Positions 49,025 through 57,558 of a stretch of DNA of 64,000 bases are shown here, in pieces. The stretch's first letter is position 1. The number at the start of each line of letters is the position of its first letter. Below the pieces are notes generated by a model. The model was not told the DNA's origin. It saw nothing but the letters and a program-made list of their open reading frames with translations, and did not search any database. The DNA is from an uncultured Aquabacterium sp. (GTDB lineage Bacteria > Pseudomonadota > Gammaproteobacteria > Burkholderiales > Burkholderiaceae_C): contig NZ_CAJYGK010000086.1 in assembly GCF_913773725.1 (NCBI RefSeq), positions 1-64,000 of the forward strand, written 5' to 3'. The position numbers were made by a program, and so were the translations under genes.

Positions 49025-50785
49025 ATGAAGTCCCATCTCCATCCCGCTCGTCTCACCCTGGTGGCCCTGGCCGTGCTGTCGGCCCTCGCCGTGTCGCCCC
49101 TCGCCGCTCGCGCCGACCAGGCCGCGTCCATCGAGGCCGCCCGCCAGACCACGCTCAGCCTCATCGAGGTGCTGGTGGAGTCCGGCGTGCTGACGCGCGA
49201 CAAGGCCGACGCGATCCTCAAGCAGGCGGAGCAGCGGGCGGCCCAGGCCGTGGCGAGCCGCGCGCCGGCCGCCCCATCGACGGCGACCCCGCCGAGCGCC
49301 GAGACCGTGGCCGGTGCACCGGGCGCGCGGCCCGTGATCCGCGTGCCTTACCTCAGCGATGCCGCGCGGGCGCAGTTGCGCAACGAGGTGCGCGAAGAGG
49401 TGCTGGCCCAGGCCCGGCAGGAGCGCTGGGGCGTGCCCAACGCGCCTTCATGGATCGACCGGGTCCGCATCGAAGGCGACATCCGCTACCGCTTCCAGAA
49501 GGACCGCCCTTCCAGCGACAACACGTCGGCCGACACCTATGTGGCCTCGTTGTTCAACGGCACCGGCGGCCTGACGCGGGCTGCGGACTTCATGGCCTAC
49601 CGTGCCGTGCAGATCGATGGCACCGACTACGCGATTGCATCGGGCAACACCCAGGACGCGCGCAGTCGCGAACGGCTGCGCGCCCGGCTGGGCGTGTCTG
49701 CCAAGGTGAGCGACGAGGTGGGGGTGGGGATCCGCCTGGCCACGGGCAATGCGACCGACCGGGTGTCCACCAACCAGACACTGGGCCAAGACTTCAACAA
49801 GTACCAGGTCTTCTTCGACCGGGCCTTCCTTCGCCTGGACCCGAGCGAGTACTTCACGCTCCAGGCCGGCCGCATCCCCAACCCCTGGTTCAGCACCGAG
49901 ATGGTCTGGTCCGAGAACCTGAACTTCGAGGGCGTGGCCGCGACCGCGCGCTGGTTCAGTGAAGACCGCGCCACCGTGCCGTTTGCCACGGTGGGCTGGT
50001 TTCCGCTGCGGGAGCAGCGTCCAGGCGAGCGACCGGGCCGGGCCCTCGTCGGGGCGCAGGTGGGCGCCCAGTTCGAACCGACCTCCCGCACCCGGGTCAA
50101 GCTGGGACTGGCCTATTACCGATACCAGAACCTCGAAGGCCGGGAGGACACCGGCTACTACACGGAGACCGGCGGCGGAAGCGTGGCCGATCCCCTGGTC
50201 TACGGACGGTATGAATATGGCAGCAGCCTGCGCCAGCGGGGCAACACGCTGTTCCAGACCAATCCGGCTGACCTGACGCCGGTGTGGGGCCTGGCTTACA
50301 AGTTCGAACCTGTGGTGCTGACCGGCTCGGCCGAGTTCCAGCACTTCGCCCCCTTCTCCCTGCAGGTGTCGGCCGAGTACGCACGGAACCTGGGCTTTGA
50401 TGAGGCCGACTTCCGACGGCGCGCCGGTGCGGCCTTTGCGAGCACCAGCCCAGGGGGTCGTGATGACGGCTACATGCTCAAGGCGACCTTCGGCTGGCCC
50501 GCCCTTCAGGAACTGGGCCAGTGGCAGTTCGCCCTCTCCTATCGCCATGTCGGGTCGGACGCGGTGCTGGACGCCTTCACCGACAGCGATCTGGGTCTGG
50601 GTGGAACCAACCTGGAAGGCTACACGGCTGCCTTCAACCTGGGCGTGGCGCGCCAGACCACGCTCGGCATCCGTTACCTCGCGGGCCGGACGATCGACTC
50701 GCCCCTCAACAACCTGACCGACGCCTATCGCAAGGCGAAGTACCAGGTCAACACGCTGCAGGTGGACCTCAATGTGCGCTTCTGA
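49025..50785 (+). CDS. putative outer-membrane porin
   Basis: This 586-residue protein has a signal peptide (1-30, ending AARA). A helical, Ala/Gln-rich N-terminal segment (LSLIEVLVESGVLTRDKADA) is followed by a long beta-barrel that starts near WIDRVRIEGDIRYRF and ends in the outer-membrane signature YQVNTLQVDLNVRF. This matches the putative-porin family with an N-terminal coiled segment. Being encoded directly after tonB suggests a functional link to the Ton complex, although porins are not normally energised. ATG at 49025 is chosen for the signal peptide; GTG at 49013 is also in frame. Confidence 0.82.
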   Translation: MKSHLHPARLTLVALAVLSALAVSPLAARADQAASIEAARQTTLSLIEVLVESGVLTRDKADAILKQAEQRAAQAVASRAPAAPSTATPPSAETVAGAPGARPVIRVPYLSDAARAQLRNEVREEVLAQARQERWGVPNAPSWIDRVRIEGDIRYRFQKDRPSSDNTSADTYVASLFNGTGGLTRAADFMAYRAVQIDGTDYAIASGNTQDARSRERLRARLGVSAKVSDEVGVGIRLATGNATDRVSTNQTLGQDFNKYQVFFDRAFLRLDPSEYFTLQAGRIPNPWFSTEMVWSENLNFEGVAATARWFSEDRATVPFATVGWFPLREQRPGERPGRALVGAQVGAQFEPTSRTRVKLGLAYYRYQNLEGREDTGYYTETGGGSVADPLVYGRYEYGSSLRQRGNTLFQTNPADLTPVWGLAYKFEPVVLTGSAEFQHFAPFSLQVSAEYARNLGFDEADFRRRAGAAFASTSPGGRDDGYMLKATFGWPALQELGQWQFALSYRHVGSDAVLDAFTDSDLGLGGTNLEGYTAAFNLGVARQTTLGIRYLAGRTIDSPLNNLTDAYRKAKYQVNTLQVDLNVRF

Positions 50786-51455
50786 TCTCCGAGCCCAGGT
50801 TCGTCGGGGCCGCGTGGCGACACGGCTGCTTGTCGCTTTGACGCTGGCCAGCACGGCGTGGGGCGCCCTGGCCCAGTCCGGCACGGATCGCGACCGGGAG
50901 CAGATCCGCCGGCTGCGCGAGCAGGTACGCCAGCAACAGCAGGCGCAGGCTGAAATGCAGGCCAGTCAGCAGGCCGCACAGGCTGAGTTGTCTCGGCAGA
51001 AGGCGGCCGCGGAGGCTGCGACATCGGCGGTGCGTGCTCAGCATGGCGCGCTGCAGCGCCGCTTTCAGGCCCTGCAGGACGAAGCGGCCTTGCTGAAAGC
51101 CGAGCGGACACAGTTGCAGGACGAAGCCGCGCGGCTCCGTGCCACCCTGGCCGAGTCCGGAACGGCTTTGGCGCGCGTGCGAGACGGCGCGATGGCGGCC
51201 GAGCAGCAACACCGGCAACAACGTGCGGAGCAGGATCGCGCCCTGTCGCAATGCCGTCGCGACAACGCAGACCTGGCGCTGCTCGGCGAGGAACTGCTCA
51301 CCCGCTACGAGCGCAAGGGGTGGGCCCAGATGCTGAGCGAAAACGAGCCGTTTGTGCAGGCCGGGCGCGTGCAACTGGAAAACGCCCGGGCGGCCTATGC
51401 CGAGCAGATCGCCCGCGCACGCCAGCGTCCGCAAAGCGGCACGCCGACCCACTGA
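50772..51455 (+). CDS. periplasmic coiled-coil protein of the Ton cluster
   Basis: This 227-residue protein overlaps the porin gene by 14 bases. It has an N-terminal signal segment (VATRLLVALTLASTAWGALA, about 16-35), a long coiled coil (about 40-165, rich in Gln, Ala, Arg and Glu) and a conserved-looking tail (LLGEELLTRYERKGWAQMLS then EPFVQAGRVQLENARAAY). I recall similar proteins, sometimes mislabelled as DNA repair proteins, next to Ton and TPS genes in other proteobacteria. A periplasmic scaffold between the motor and the outer membrane is a reasonable guess; no function is established. Confidence 0.75.
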   Translation: MCASDLRAQVRRGRVATRLLVALTLASTAWGALAQSGTDRDREQIRRLREQVRQQQQAQAEMQASQQAAQAELSRQKAAAEAATSAVRAQHGALQRRFQALQDEAALLKAERTQLQDEAARLRATLAESGTALARVRDGAMAAEQQHRQQRAEQDRALSQCRRDNADLALLGEELLTRYERKGWAQMLSENEPFVQAGRVQLENARAAYAEQIARARQRPQSGTPTH

Positions 51456-51461
51456 GCGCAC

Positions 51462-52523
51462 TCAACCTGGCGGGGTCGTTCCCGGCGGTGGCGTGACGGT
51501 GGAGGCCTCGGCCGTGGCCGGCATCGGGTCGTGCAGCACCTGCTGCACGTACAGCTTTTGCACGAGGATCATGGTGACCACCATCATCGGTGTGGCGAAG
51601 ACCACCCCCATGACCCCGAACAGGAGCCCGAAGACCACGACGGACAGCAGGCCCAGCACCGGCGGCAACTCCACGGCACGGCGTTGCACGATGGGCATCA
51701 GGACGTTGCCTTCGACCTGCTGGATGACGACGGCCAGAATGGCCACATACAGGGCCTTGTCCGGGCCCTCGCCGAAGGCGAAGAGCACGGCCACGAGCCC
51801 GGAGGCGATCGGCCCGAAATAGGGCACGAAGTCCATGAGGCCTGCGATGATGCCCAGCGTGAGGGCCATGGGCATGCCGAGCAGGGCCAGCCCGATGGCC
51901 GTGCTGCATCCCACGAAGAGCATCGACACACCCTGCCCCAGCAACCAGCGCTGCAGCCCCTCCCCACTGGCTTCGAGCGCGCTGGCGACGCGGGTGCGCC
52001 ATGCCAGGGGCACCAGCCGCAGCAGGCCTTGCCGATACAGACGTGGGTCGAGTGCGAGGTAGACGGCCAGCACCACCATCAGCCCGGCGTTGCCCAGCGC
52101 ACCGAAGGTGAGGCCGGCAGCATTGAGGATGGGTGCCCAGGCAATGCCATCGCCGCTCAGGCCGCGCCACCAGTGCAGCAGGGCCTGGCCCGCGGGGCGT
52201 TGGCGGAGCCAGCGGGTGGCGGCGTCCATCGCAGCGGGAAGTTGCTCCCGAAGGCGGTCGACCTGCTCGGTGAACGGGTCGCCCACCAGCCATCCGCCCA
52301 GCAACAAGCCCAGTGTCACGAGCACGATCACGGCGACCACCGCGGGCCGGGGTGACAAGCCGGGCCATTGCTCCAGCCGCCGTGCGCCCGCCCGGATGGC
52401 CGTCGCCAGCACAACCGCACCGAAGGTGAGCACCAGCACGTCGTGAAGTCGCCAGGCCAGGATCAGGACGCTGGCGACGCCCAGCACAAAGCCCACCTGG
52501 CGCGCGAAGGTCGATGTCACCAT
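51462..52523 (-). CDS. AI-2E-family (PerM-like) membrane protein
   Basis: This 353-residue protein has seven to eight membrane segments and the family pattern: an N-terminal pair of helices, a soluble helical insert (about 70-150) and the conserved GIIAGLMDFVPYFGPIASGL and VVIQQVEGNVLMPIVQRRAV near residues 225-285. Despite the family name, autoinducer export is documented only for a few members; others are permeases or antiporters. It is convergent with the coiled-coil gene (6 bases apart) and divergent from the PQQ dehydrogenase. Confidence 0.88.
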   Translation of the reverse strand: MVTSTFARQVGFVLGVASVLILAWRLHDVLVLTFGAVVLATAIRAGARRLEQWPGLSPRPAVVAVIVLVTLGLLLGGWLVGDPFTEQVDRLREQLPAAMDAATRWLRQRPAGQALLHWWRGLSGDGIAWAPILNAAGLTFGALGNAGLMVVLAVYLALDPRLYRQGLLRLVPLAWRTRVASALEASGEGLQRWLLGQGVSMLFVGCSTAIGLALLGMPMALTLGIIAGLMDFVPYFGPIASGLVAVLFAFGEGPDKALYVAILAVVIQQVEGNVLMPIVQRRAVELPPVLGLLSVVVFGLLFGVMGVVFATPMMVVTMILVQKLYVQQVLHDPMPATAEASTVTPPPGTTPPG

Positions 52524-52735
52524 GGTCGTGTACGTCGGTCGGAAAGCGGGTTCATGGCCGGCCCCATGCAGGCAGAGTGCCCGCCCCCCGCATCAGGGTG
52601 GCCGGGCTGCTGGGTACACCCCTTGCCCAGAAGACCCCGAGCCTCGGCCGCGTCATGCCTTCGCATGTGGGTGAGGCAGCGTCGGCAGCCCGGTCCGGGG
52701 CGGCCACATTGCAAAACGTGCCGCAGACCTTGCTG

Positions 52736-52748
52736 TGCTGTCACAGCA
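52736..52748. promoter_or_regulatory. 13-bp palindrome upstream of the PQQ dehydrogenase
   Basis: TGCTGT-C-ACAGCA is a perfect palindrome 30 bases before the ATG. Its size and place suit a regulator site; the binding protein is unknown. Confidence 0.35.
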
Positions 52749-52778
52749 ATTCGGGCGTGCCATCGCGGGGAGTCGGAG

Positions 52779-55286
52779 ATGACCGAAACGGGCCAGGCCC
52801 GCTGGGTGGTGACGCTCACCGCCGTCGTGGCCCTGATCATGGGGACCGGATTGGTGGTGGGCGGGGCCTGGCTCATCAGCCTCGGTGACACACCCTACTA
52901 CGCCGTCGCCGGGGCGTTGTTGTGGCTGGTGGGCGTCTTGCTCTGGCGGCGCGATCGCCAGGCGCTGGGCGTGCATGCTGCCCTGCTCATCCTGACCCTC
53001 GCCTGGGGCCTGTGGGAAGTGGGCCCGGACTGGTGGCCGTTGGCCATCCGCATGGACGTGCCCTTCCTGCTGGGCCTGTGGCTGTGCCTGCCCATGGTGG
53101 CTGGCCGGCTGCATGCGCGCCGGTCGCGTGGGCAACCTGGAACGGCTTCGGAAAGGCAGGCGACGTGGTCCCTGCCTCGCGCCCTGCTGGCCGTGTCGCT
53201 CGCAGCTTTCCTGGCCGTCGCCGTGGGCTGCTGGATGTACGACCCGCATGACGTGAGTGGCACCTTGCCTGCAGCGCCTCGCACCGCGTCGGCGGCATCC
53301 GACCCGGTTCCGGATGCAGATTGGCATGCCTATGGACGCTCGCAGTTGGGGCAGCGGTATGCGCCGCTGGCCCAGATCACGCCGGCCAATGTGGCCGATC
53401 TGAGCGTGGCCTGGCACTACCGCACGGGCGATGTCCGTGGTCGCCCGGGCGACCCCGAGGAAACGACCTTCGAAGTGACACCGCTGAAGGTGGGGGAGCT
53501 CCTCTACCTGTGCACACCGCACCAGATGGTCGTGGCCCTCGACGCCACCACGGGAGTGGAACGCTGGCGGATGTCGCTCCGCGTGCAAGGGGACATGGCC
53601 CTCCAGCATCTGACCTGCAGGGGCCTGGCCTATCACCCCGGGGCCTCAGCGGGGGCCGCGACGGGCACCGCCCCGGACCCGCTTGCCCCTGCCATGCCGC
53701 AGCCTGCCGCGTCCGCTCCGGTTACCCTGCCTGTGGCGACGCAATCCGGGCCTCGCATCAACCGGTGCGGTGCCCGACTGTTCATGCCCACGGCCGACGG
53801 GCGCATCGTGGCGCTCGATCCGGCCACCGGTGCCGTCTGCGCGGATTTCGGCGACGGTACGGGGCAGATCAACCTGTGGGAGGGCATGCCCCATGCGCGT
53901 GTCGGTGGCTACTACGCCACCTCCCCGCCAGCCATCGCAGGAGATCGGCTCATCGTTGGGGGAACCGTGCTGGACAACGTCTCGACCCGCCAGCCGTCGG
54001 GGGTGATCCGGGCGTATGACGTCCACACCGGACGTCTGCTGTGGAACTGGGATCCCGGGCGGCCCAACGACACATCGCCGTTGCCGCCCGGACAGACCTA
54101 TGTGGAGAGCACGCCCAACAGCTGGTCGGTGTCTGCCGTGGACGAGACCCTCGGCCTCGTCTATGTCCCCATGGGCAATGCGCCGCCCGACCAGTGGGGC
54201 GCACGCCGCACGCCTGAAGCCGAGCGCTTCTCCTCCTCGGTGGTGGCACTGGACGTGGCCACGGGCCGGGTGCGGTGGGTCTTCCAGACCGTGCACCACG
54301 ACCTGTGGGACTACGACGTGCCGGCGCAGCCCAGCCTTCTCGACATCACCTCAGGGGGGCGGCAGATTCCCGCGCTTGTGCAGGCCACCAAGCAGGGCGA
54401 GCTGTTCGTGCTGGACCGTCGAACGGGCCGGCCCATCTGGCCGGTTCATGAGCAGCCCGTGTCCCGGTCGGCGCAACACAGCGACCGGGCCGCGCCCACG
54501 CAACCCGTCTCGGCGATCAGCTTCGAGCCGCCTCGCCTGACGGGCGCAGATGCCTGGGGCGCCACCCTGTTTGACCAGTTGGGATGCCGTATCGCCATGA
54601 AGCGGCTGCACTATGACGGGCGCTTCACGCCGCCCTCGGTGCGGGGCTCCTTGATCCACCCGGGCAACTTCGGTGTGTTCAACTGGGGCGGGATTGCCGT
54701 CGATCCCCAACGCCAGGTGGCGTTTGTCACGCCCACCTACCTGGCCTTCACCTCACAGCTCGTACCCCGTCCTGATGACGAGAGCCTGGTGGTCCAGGGG
54801 CGGAATCGACCTCAGGACAGCCTGCCGGCGCTGAATGAAAACTTCGGCGCGCCGTATGCGGTCAAGCTGGCGGTGTTCACCTCTCCGTTCGGTCTGCCAT
54901 GTCATCGGCCGCCCTGGGGCTTCGTCGCGGGTGTGGACCTCATGAGCGGCCGGGTGGCGTGGCGCCATCGCAATGGCACCGTGCGCGACCTGGCCCCGGT
55001 GCCACTGCCCTTCCGGATGGGGGTGCCCAATCTGGGCGGGCCCATCGTCACGGCCGGGGGCGTGGCCTTTCTCTCGGGCGCCCTCGACAACAGCGTGCGC
55101 GGATACGACCTCATCAGCGGCAAGGTGCTTTGGGAGGCCCGTCTGCCCGCGGGAGGGCAGGCCACACCCATGACCTATCTCGGGTCAGACGGCAGGCAGT
55201 ATCTGCTGGTGGTGGCGGGGGGACACGGGTCACTGGGTACGCAGCCCGGCGACCATGTGATCGCCTATGCCTTGCCGCGGCCCTGA
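52779..55286 (+). CDS. gcd: membrane-bound PQQ-dependent sugar dehydrogenase
   Basis: This 835-residue inner-membrane quinoprotein is of the glucose/quinate/shikimate dehydrogenase family. Five N-terminal helices (about 8-180) precede a periplasmic eight-bladed propeller (YGRSQLGQRYAPLAQITPAN). Active-site stretches include the Asp in VHHDLWDYDVPAQPSL and the Lys in ATKQGELFVLDRRTGRP. It oxidises a sugar or cyclic acid in the periplasm and reduces ubiquinone. Glucose as substrate is likely but not certain. ATG at 52779 is preceded by GGAGTCGGAG. Gluconate secretion by this enzyme type dissolves mineral phosphate, which suits the phosphate theme of the window; no PQQ synthesis genes are present. 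Confidence 0.88.
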   Translation: MTETGQARWVVTLTAVVALIMGTGLVVGGAWLISLGDTPYYAVAGALLWLVGVLLWRRDRQALGVHAALLILTLAWGLWEVGPDWWPLAIRMDVPFLLGLWLCLPMVAGRLHARRSRGQPGTASERQATWSLPRALLAVSLAAFLAVAVGCWMYDPHDVSGTLPAAPRTASAASDPVPDADWHAYGRSQLGQRYAPLAQITPANVADLSVAWHYRTGDVRGRPGDPEETTFEVTPLKVGELLYLCTPHQMVVALDATTGVERWRMSLRVQGDMALQHLTCRGLAYHPGASAGAATGTAPDPLAPAMPQPAASAPVTLPVATQSGPRINRCGARLFMPTADGRIVALDPATGAVCADFGDGTGQINLWEGMPHARVGGYYATSPPAIAGDRLIVGGTVLDNVSTRQPSGVIRAYDVHTGRLLWNWDPGRPNDTSPLPPGQTYVESTPNSWSVSAVDETLGLVYVPMGNAPPDQWGARRTPEAERFSSSVVALDVATGRVRWVFQTVHHDLWDYDVPAQPSLLDITSGGRQIPALVQATKQGELFVLDRRTGRPIWPVHEQPVSRSAQHSDRAAPTQPVSAISFEPPRLTGADAWGATLFDQLGCRIAMKRLHYDGRFTPPSVRGSLIHPGNFGVFNWGGIAVDPQRQVAFVTPTYLAFTSQLVPRPDDESLVVQGRNRPQDSLPALNENFGAPYAVKLAVFTSPFGLPCHRPPWGFVAGVDLMSGRVAWRHRNGTVRDLAPVPLPFRMGVPNLGGPIVTAGGVAFLSGALDNSVRGYDLISGKVLWEARLPAGGQATPMTYLGSDGRQYLLVVAGGHGSLGTQPGDHVIAYALPRP

Positions 55287-55302
55287 GGAGCAAACGGTGC
55301 TG

Positions 55303-56211
55303 TCACGGCTGATCGAGCAGGTAGCTGGCCATGAGGCGCGCGTGCTCGGGCGTGACGCCGAGCGCGGGCATCGCCGACCGTGGGTCGAGCGCATGCGGTG
55401 TCTGGAGCCACTGCGCGAGCTGCTCGGGGGTGTTGGGCCAGCGGCCCGCCACGCGCTGCTGCCGGCCCAGTCCCGACAGCGGTGGCCCCACATGGGCGTC
55501 CGGCCCGATGAGGCCGGGTGTGAGATGGCAGGCGATGCAAGCGTACTGCTGCAAGGCGAGTCGGGCCGCGGCGTCCCGTTCAGGACCCCGGACCGGCCAG
55601 GGCCCGGACGGTACGTAAGCCGGCGTGGCCGCGGCCCGTTCGTCGCGACAGTGCCCGGCGCGGCAACTGGCGGACAAGGTGGTGCATTGCCCCCCCTCGG
55701 CTCGGGTGACCGTGCGCGCGTAGTCGGCCGGCGACAGGTCGGGCAGGCGACCGAGGAAGGCGGTCAAGGCCCACAGGTCCTCCTCCGTCATCCGCATGCC
55801 CCATGCCGGCATGCCGCTCATCTTGATGCCATGGCGGGTGATCCAGTACAGCTCGGCCGGACGCCAGCGGTGGGCGGCGTCCATCAGGGGCCCGGGCAGC
55901 GGCTGCAGCCCCATGGCCAGGTCGGATGGCGCCACGCCGGGCCCACCGTGACATTGCGCGCAGTGATCGCGGTAGCAGAGGGCGCCCCGATGGATGCGCG
56001 CGGGCTCATGCAACGGGGGCGGCTCGATCCCGCGGGCGCGCACACGCACGGCCTGGTGCATGGCCTTTTCCAGCAGCCTGTAGACCGGCGGGGTGTGGCT
56101 GCTGGCAGCCGAGACGTCGTACCACCCGGTTGCCACGACGACAGCGCCGCCCAGCACGGCCACGGCAGCCGTGCCGGTCAAGGTCAGGACGAAGATCGCA
56201 AGGGGCTTCAT
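55303..56211 (-). CDS. periplasmic two-haem cytochrome c
   Basis: This 302-residue protein has an N-terminal membrane or signal segment (residues 5-30) and two cytochrome c domains with haem motifs CAQCH (about residue 85) and CIACH (about residue 215). Axial methionines are available in KMSGMPAWGMRM and SAMPALGV. A cysteine-containing insert (CTTLSASCRAGHC) lies between the domains. It is convergent with the dehydrogenase gene (16 bases apart) and divergent from the oxidase cluster, so it may carry electrons to that oxidase. Confidence 0.82.
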   Translation of the reverse strand: MKPLAIFVLTLTGTAAVAVLGGAVVVATGWYDVSAASSHTPPVYRLLEKAMHQAVRVRARGIEPPPLHEPARIHRGALCYRDHCAQCHGGPGVAPSDLAMGLQPLPGPLMDAAHRWRPAELYWITRHGIKMSGMPAWGMRMTEEDLWALTAFLGRLPDLSPADYARTVTRAEGGQCTTLSASCRAGHCRDERAAATPAYVPSGPWPVRGPERDAAARLALQQYACIACHLTPGLIGPDAHVGPPLSGLGRQQRVAGRWPNTPEQLAQWLQTPHALDPRSAMPALGVTPEHARLMASYLLDQP

Positions 56212-56256
56212 GGCCGGCACAGGGCAAATCGCGGGCCGGGCTGCTGGAGCGGCTGC

Positions 56257-56592
56257 ATGCTGGCCTTGGCCTTGCTGTCCGGCTGCGACCAGGCTCTGCC
56301 GGATGACGCCGATGCCCGCGTCCGTCACGGACAGGTGCTGATGACGCGTTACCAATGTGGCAGCTGCCACGTCGTGCCGGGCGTCGCCCAGGCGGATGGC
56401 CGCGTCGGTCCATCGCTGGCGCGCTTTGGCCGCCGCAGCTACATCGCGGGCGAAGTGCCCAACCGGCCAGAGGCGCTGGCACGCTGGATTGCAGCGCCGC
56501 AGAGCGTGGTTCCCGGCACGCCCATGCCGGACATGGGTGTGCCCGACCGCGATGCGCGGGACATGGCGGCCTACCTCCTGTCCCTGCAATGA
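56257..56592 (+). CDS. lipoprotein cytochrome c
   Basis: This 111-residue protein begins with a very short lipoprotein signal (MLALALLSGC), then a single-haem cytochrome c domain with CGSCH near residue 36 and an axial Met in PGTPMPDMGV. The start at 56257 is the only in-frame ATG that gives the lipobox. It leads the oxidase genes (12 bases to subunit II) and is a likely electron donor of the complex. Confidence 0.78.
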   Translation: MLALALLSGCDQALPDDADARVRHGQVLMTRYQCGSCHVVPGVAQADGRVGPSLARFGRRSYIAGEVPNRPEALARWIAAPQSVVPGTPMPDMGVPDRDARDMAAYLLSLQ

Positions 56593-56604
56593 AGGCCGGT
56601 CAGG

Positions 56605-57558
56605 ATGCCCGCCACCTTGCTCGCGCCGCTCACCATACCGTCCATTTGGCGGCCGGCCGGCGCCGAGGCGGCCGTGCTGACGGAGCTGGCCTGGGTGCTC
56701 ACCGTGGGCGCGGCTGTGATCACAGGATTGATGGCCGTGCTCATCGTGCTGGCGATCCGGCGACCGCGTGGCCGGCGCATGCGGCTGCGGTGGTGGGTGT
56801 GGGGCGGGGGCATCGCGTTTCCGGTGGTCGTGTTGACGGCCCTGCTGCTCTACAGCACACAGCGCACGGACACGCTGGTGGCCCGTGCTGCCCAGCCCGA
56901 CCTGGTGGTCAGCGTCGTCGGGAGACTGTGGTGGTGGGAAATGCGCTACCGGGATCCGGCCAGTGGGCTCGACGTGGTGTGGGCCAATGAACTGCGCGTA
57001 CCGGTTGGTCGCCGCGTCCATCTGGGTCTGGTATCGGAGGACGTGGTGCACAGCTTCTGGGTGCCCGAGCTGGGCGGCAAGATGGACCTGGTCCCAGGAC
57101 GCGTCAACCGGCTGGTGGTCACCCCGACGCGGGCCGGCGTGTACAGAGGACAGTGCGCCGAGTTCTGCGGCGAACAGCACGCTCGCATGGCCCTGCACGT
57201 GGTGGCCATGCCGCCGGCCGAGTTCGATGCCTGGCTGGCTGGGCGTGTCCGCACGCTGGCAGCCCCCCCTTCCGGGGCGGCGGTGACGGCGGGACGCCGT
57301 GCTTTCGAAGCCCAGGGGTGTGCGGTCTGCCATGGCGCGGCCGATGGGCATCCGGGTCCAGCCCTCGGCCCACCGCTGTCGGGCGTGGCGCAGCGGCAGG
57401 CTCTGGGTGCGGGCGTGCTGCCCAATGGACCCGGGGCGGTCAAGCGCTGGCTGGTGGGTGTGCAGGGGCTCAAGCCGGGCGCTCGCATGCCTTCCTATGC
57501 TCATCTGGATGCCGAGACGCTCGATGCCCTGGCCCAGTATGTGGAGCAACTGCCATGA
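56605..57558 (+). CDS. ctaC: caa3-type cytochrome c oxidase subunit II with fused cytochrome c
   Basis: This 317-residue protein has two membrane helices (about 22-50 and 66-88) and a cupredoxin domain with the CuA site (VVHSFWVPELGGKMDLVPG and CAEFCGEQHARM, giving His, Cys, Glu, Cys, His and Met ligands). A C-terminal cytochrome c domain with CAVCH near residue 240 completes it. The fused haem domain defines the caa3 type. It overlaps subunit I by ATGA. Confidence 0.93.
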   Translation: MPATLLAPLTIPSIWRPAGAEAAVLTELAWVLTVGAAVITGLMAVLIVLAIRRPRGRRMRLRWWVWGGGIAFPVVVLTALLLYSTQRTDTLVARAAQPDLVVSVVGRLWWWEMRYRDPASGLDVVWANELRVPVGRRVHLGLVSEDVVHSFWVPELGGKMDLVPGRVNRLVVTPTRAGVYRGQCAEFCGEQHARMALHVVAMPPAEFDAWLAGRVRTLAAPPSGAAVTAGRRAFEAQGCAVCHGAADGHPGPALGPPLSGVAQRQALGAGVLPNGPGAVKRWLVGVQGLKPGARMPSYAHLDAETLDALAQYVEQLP

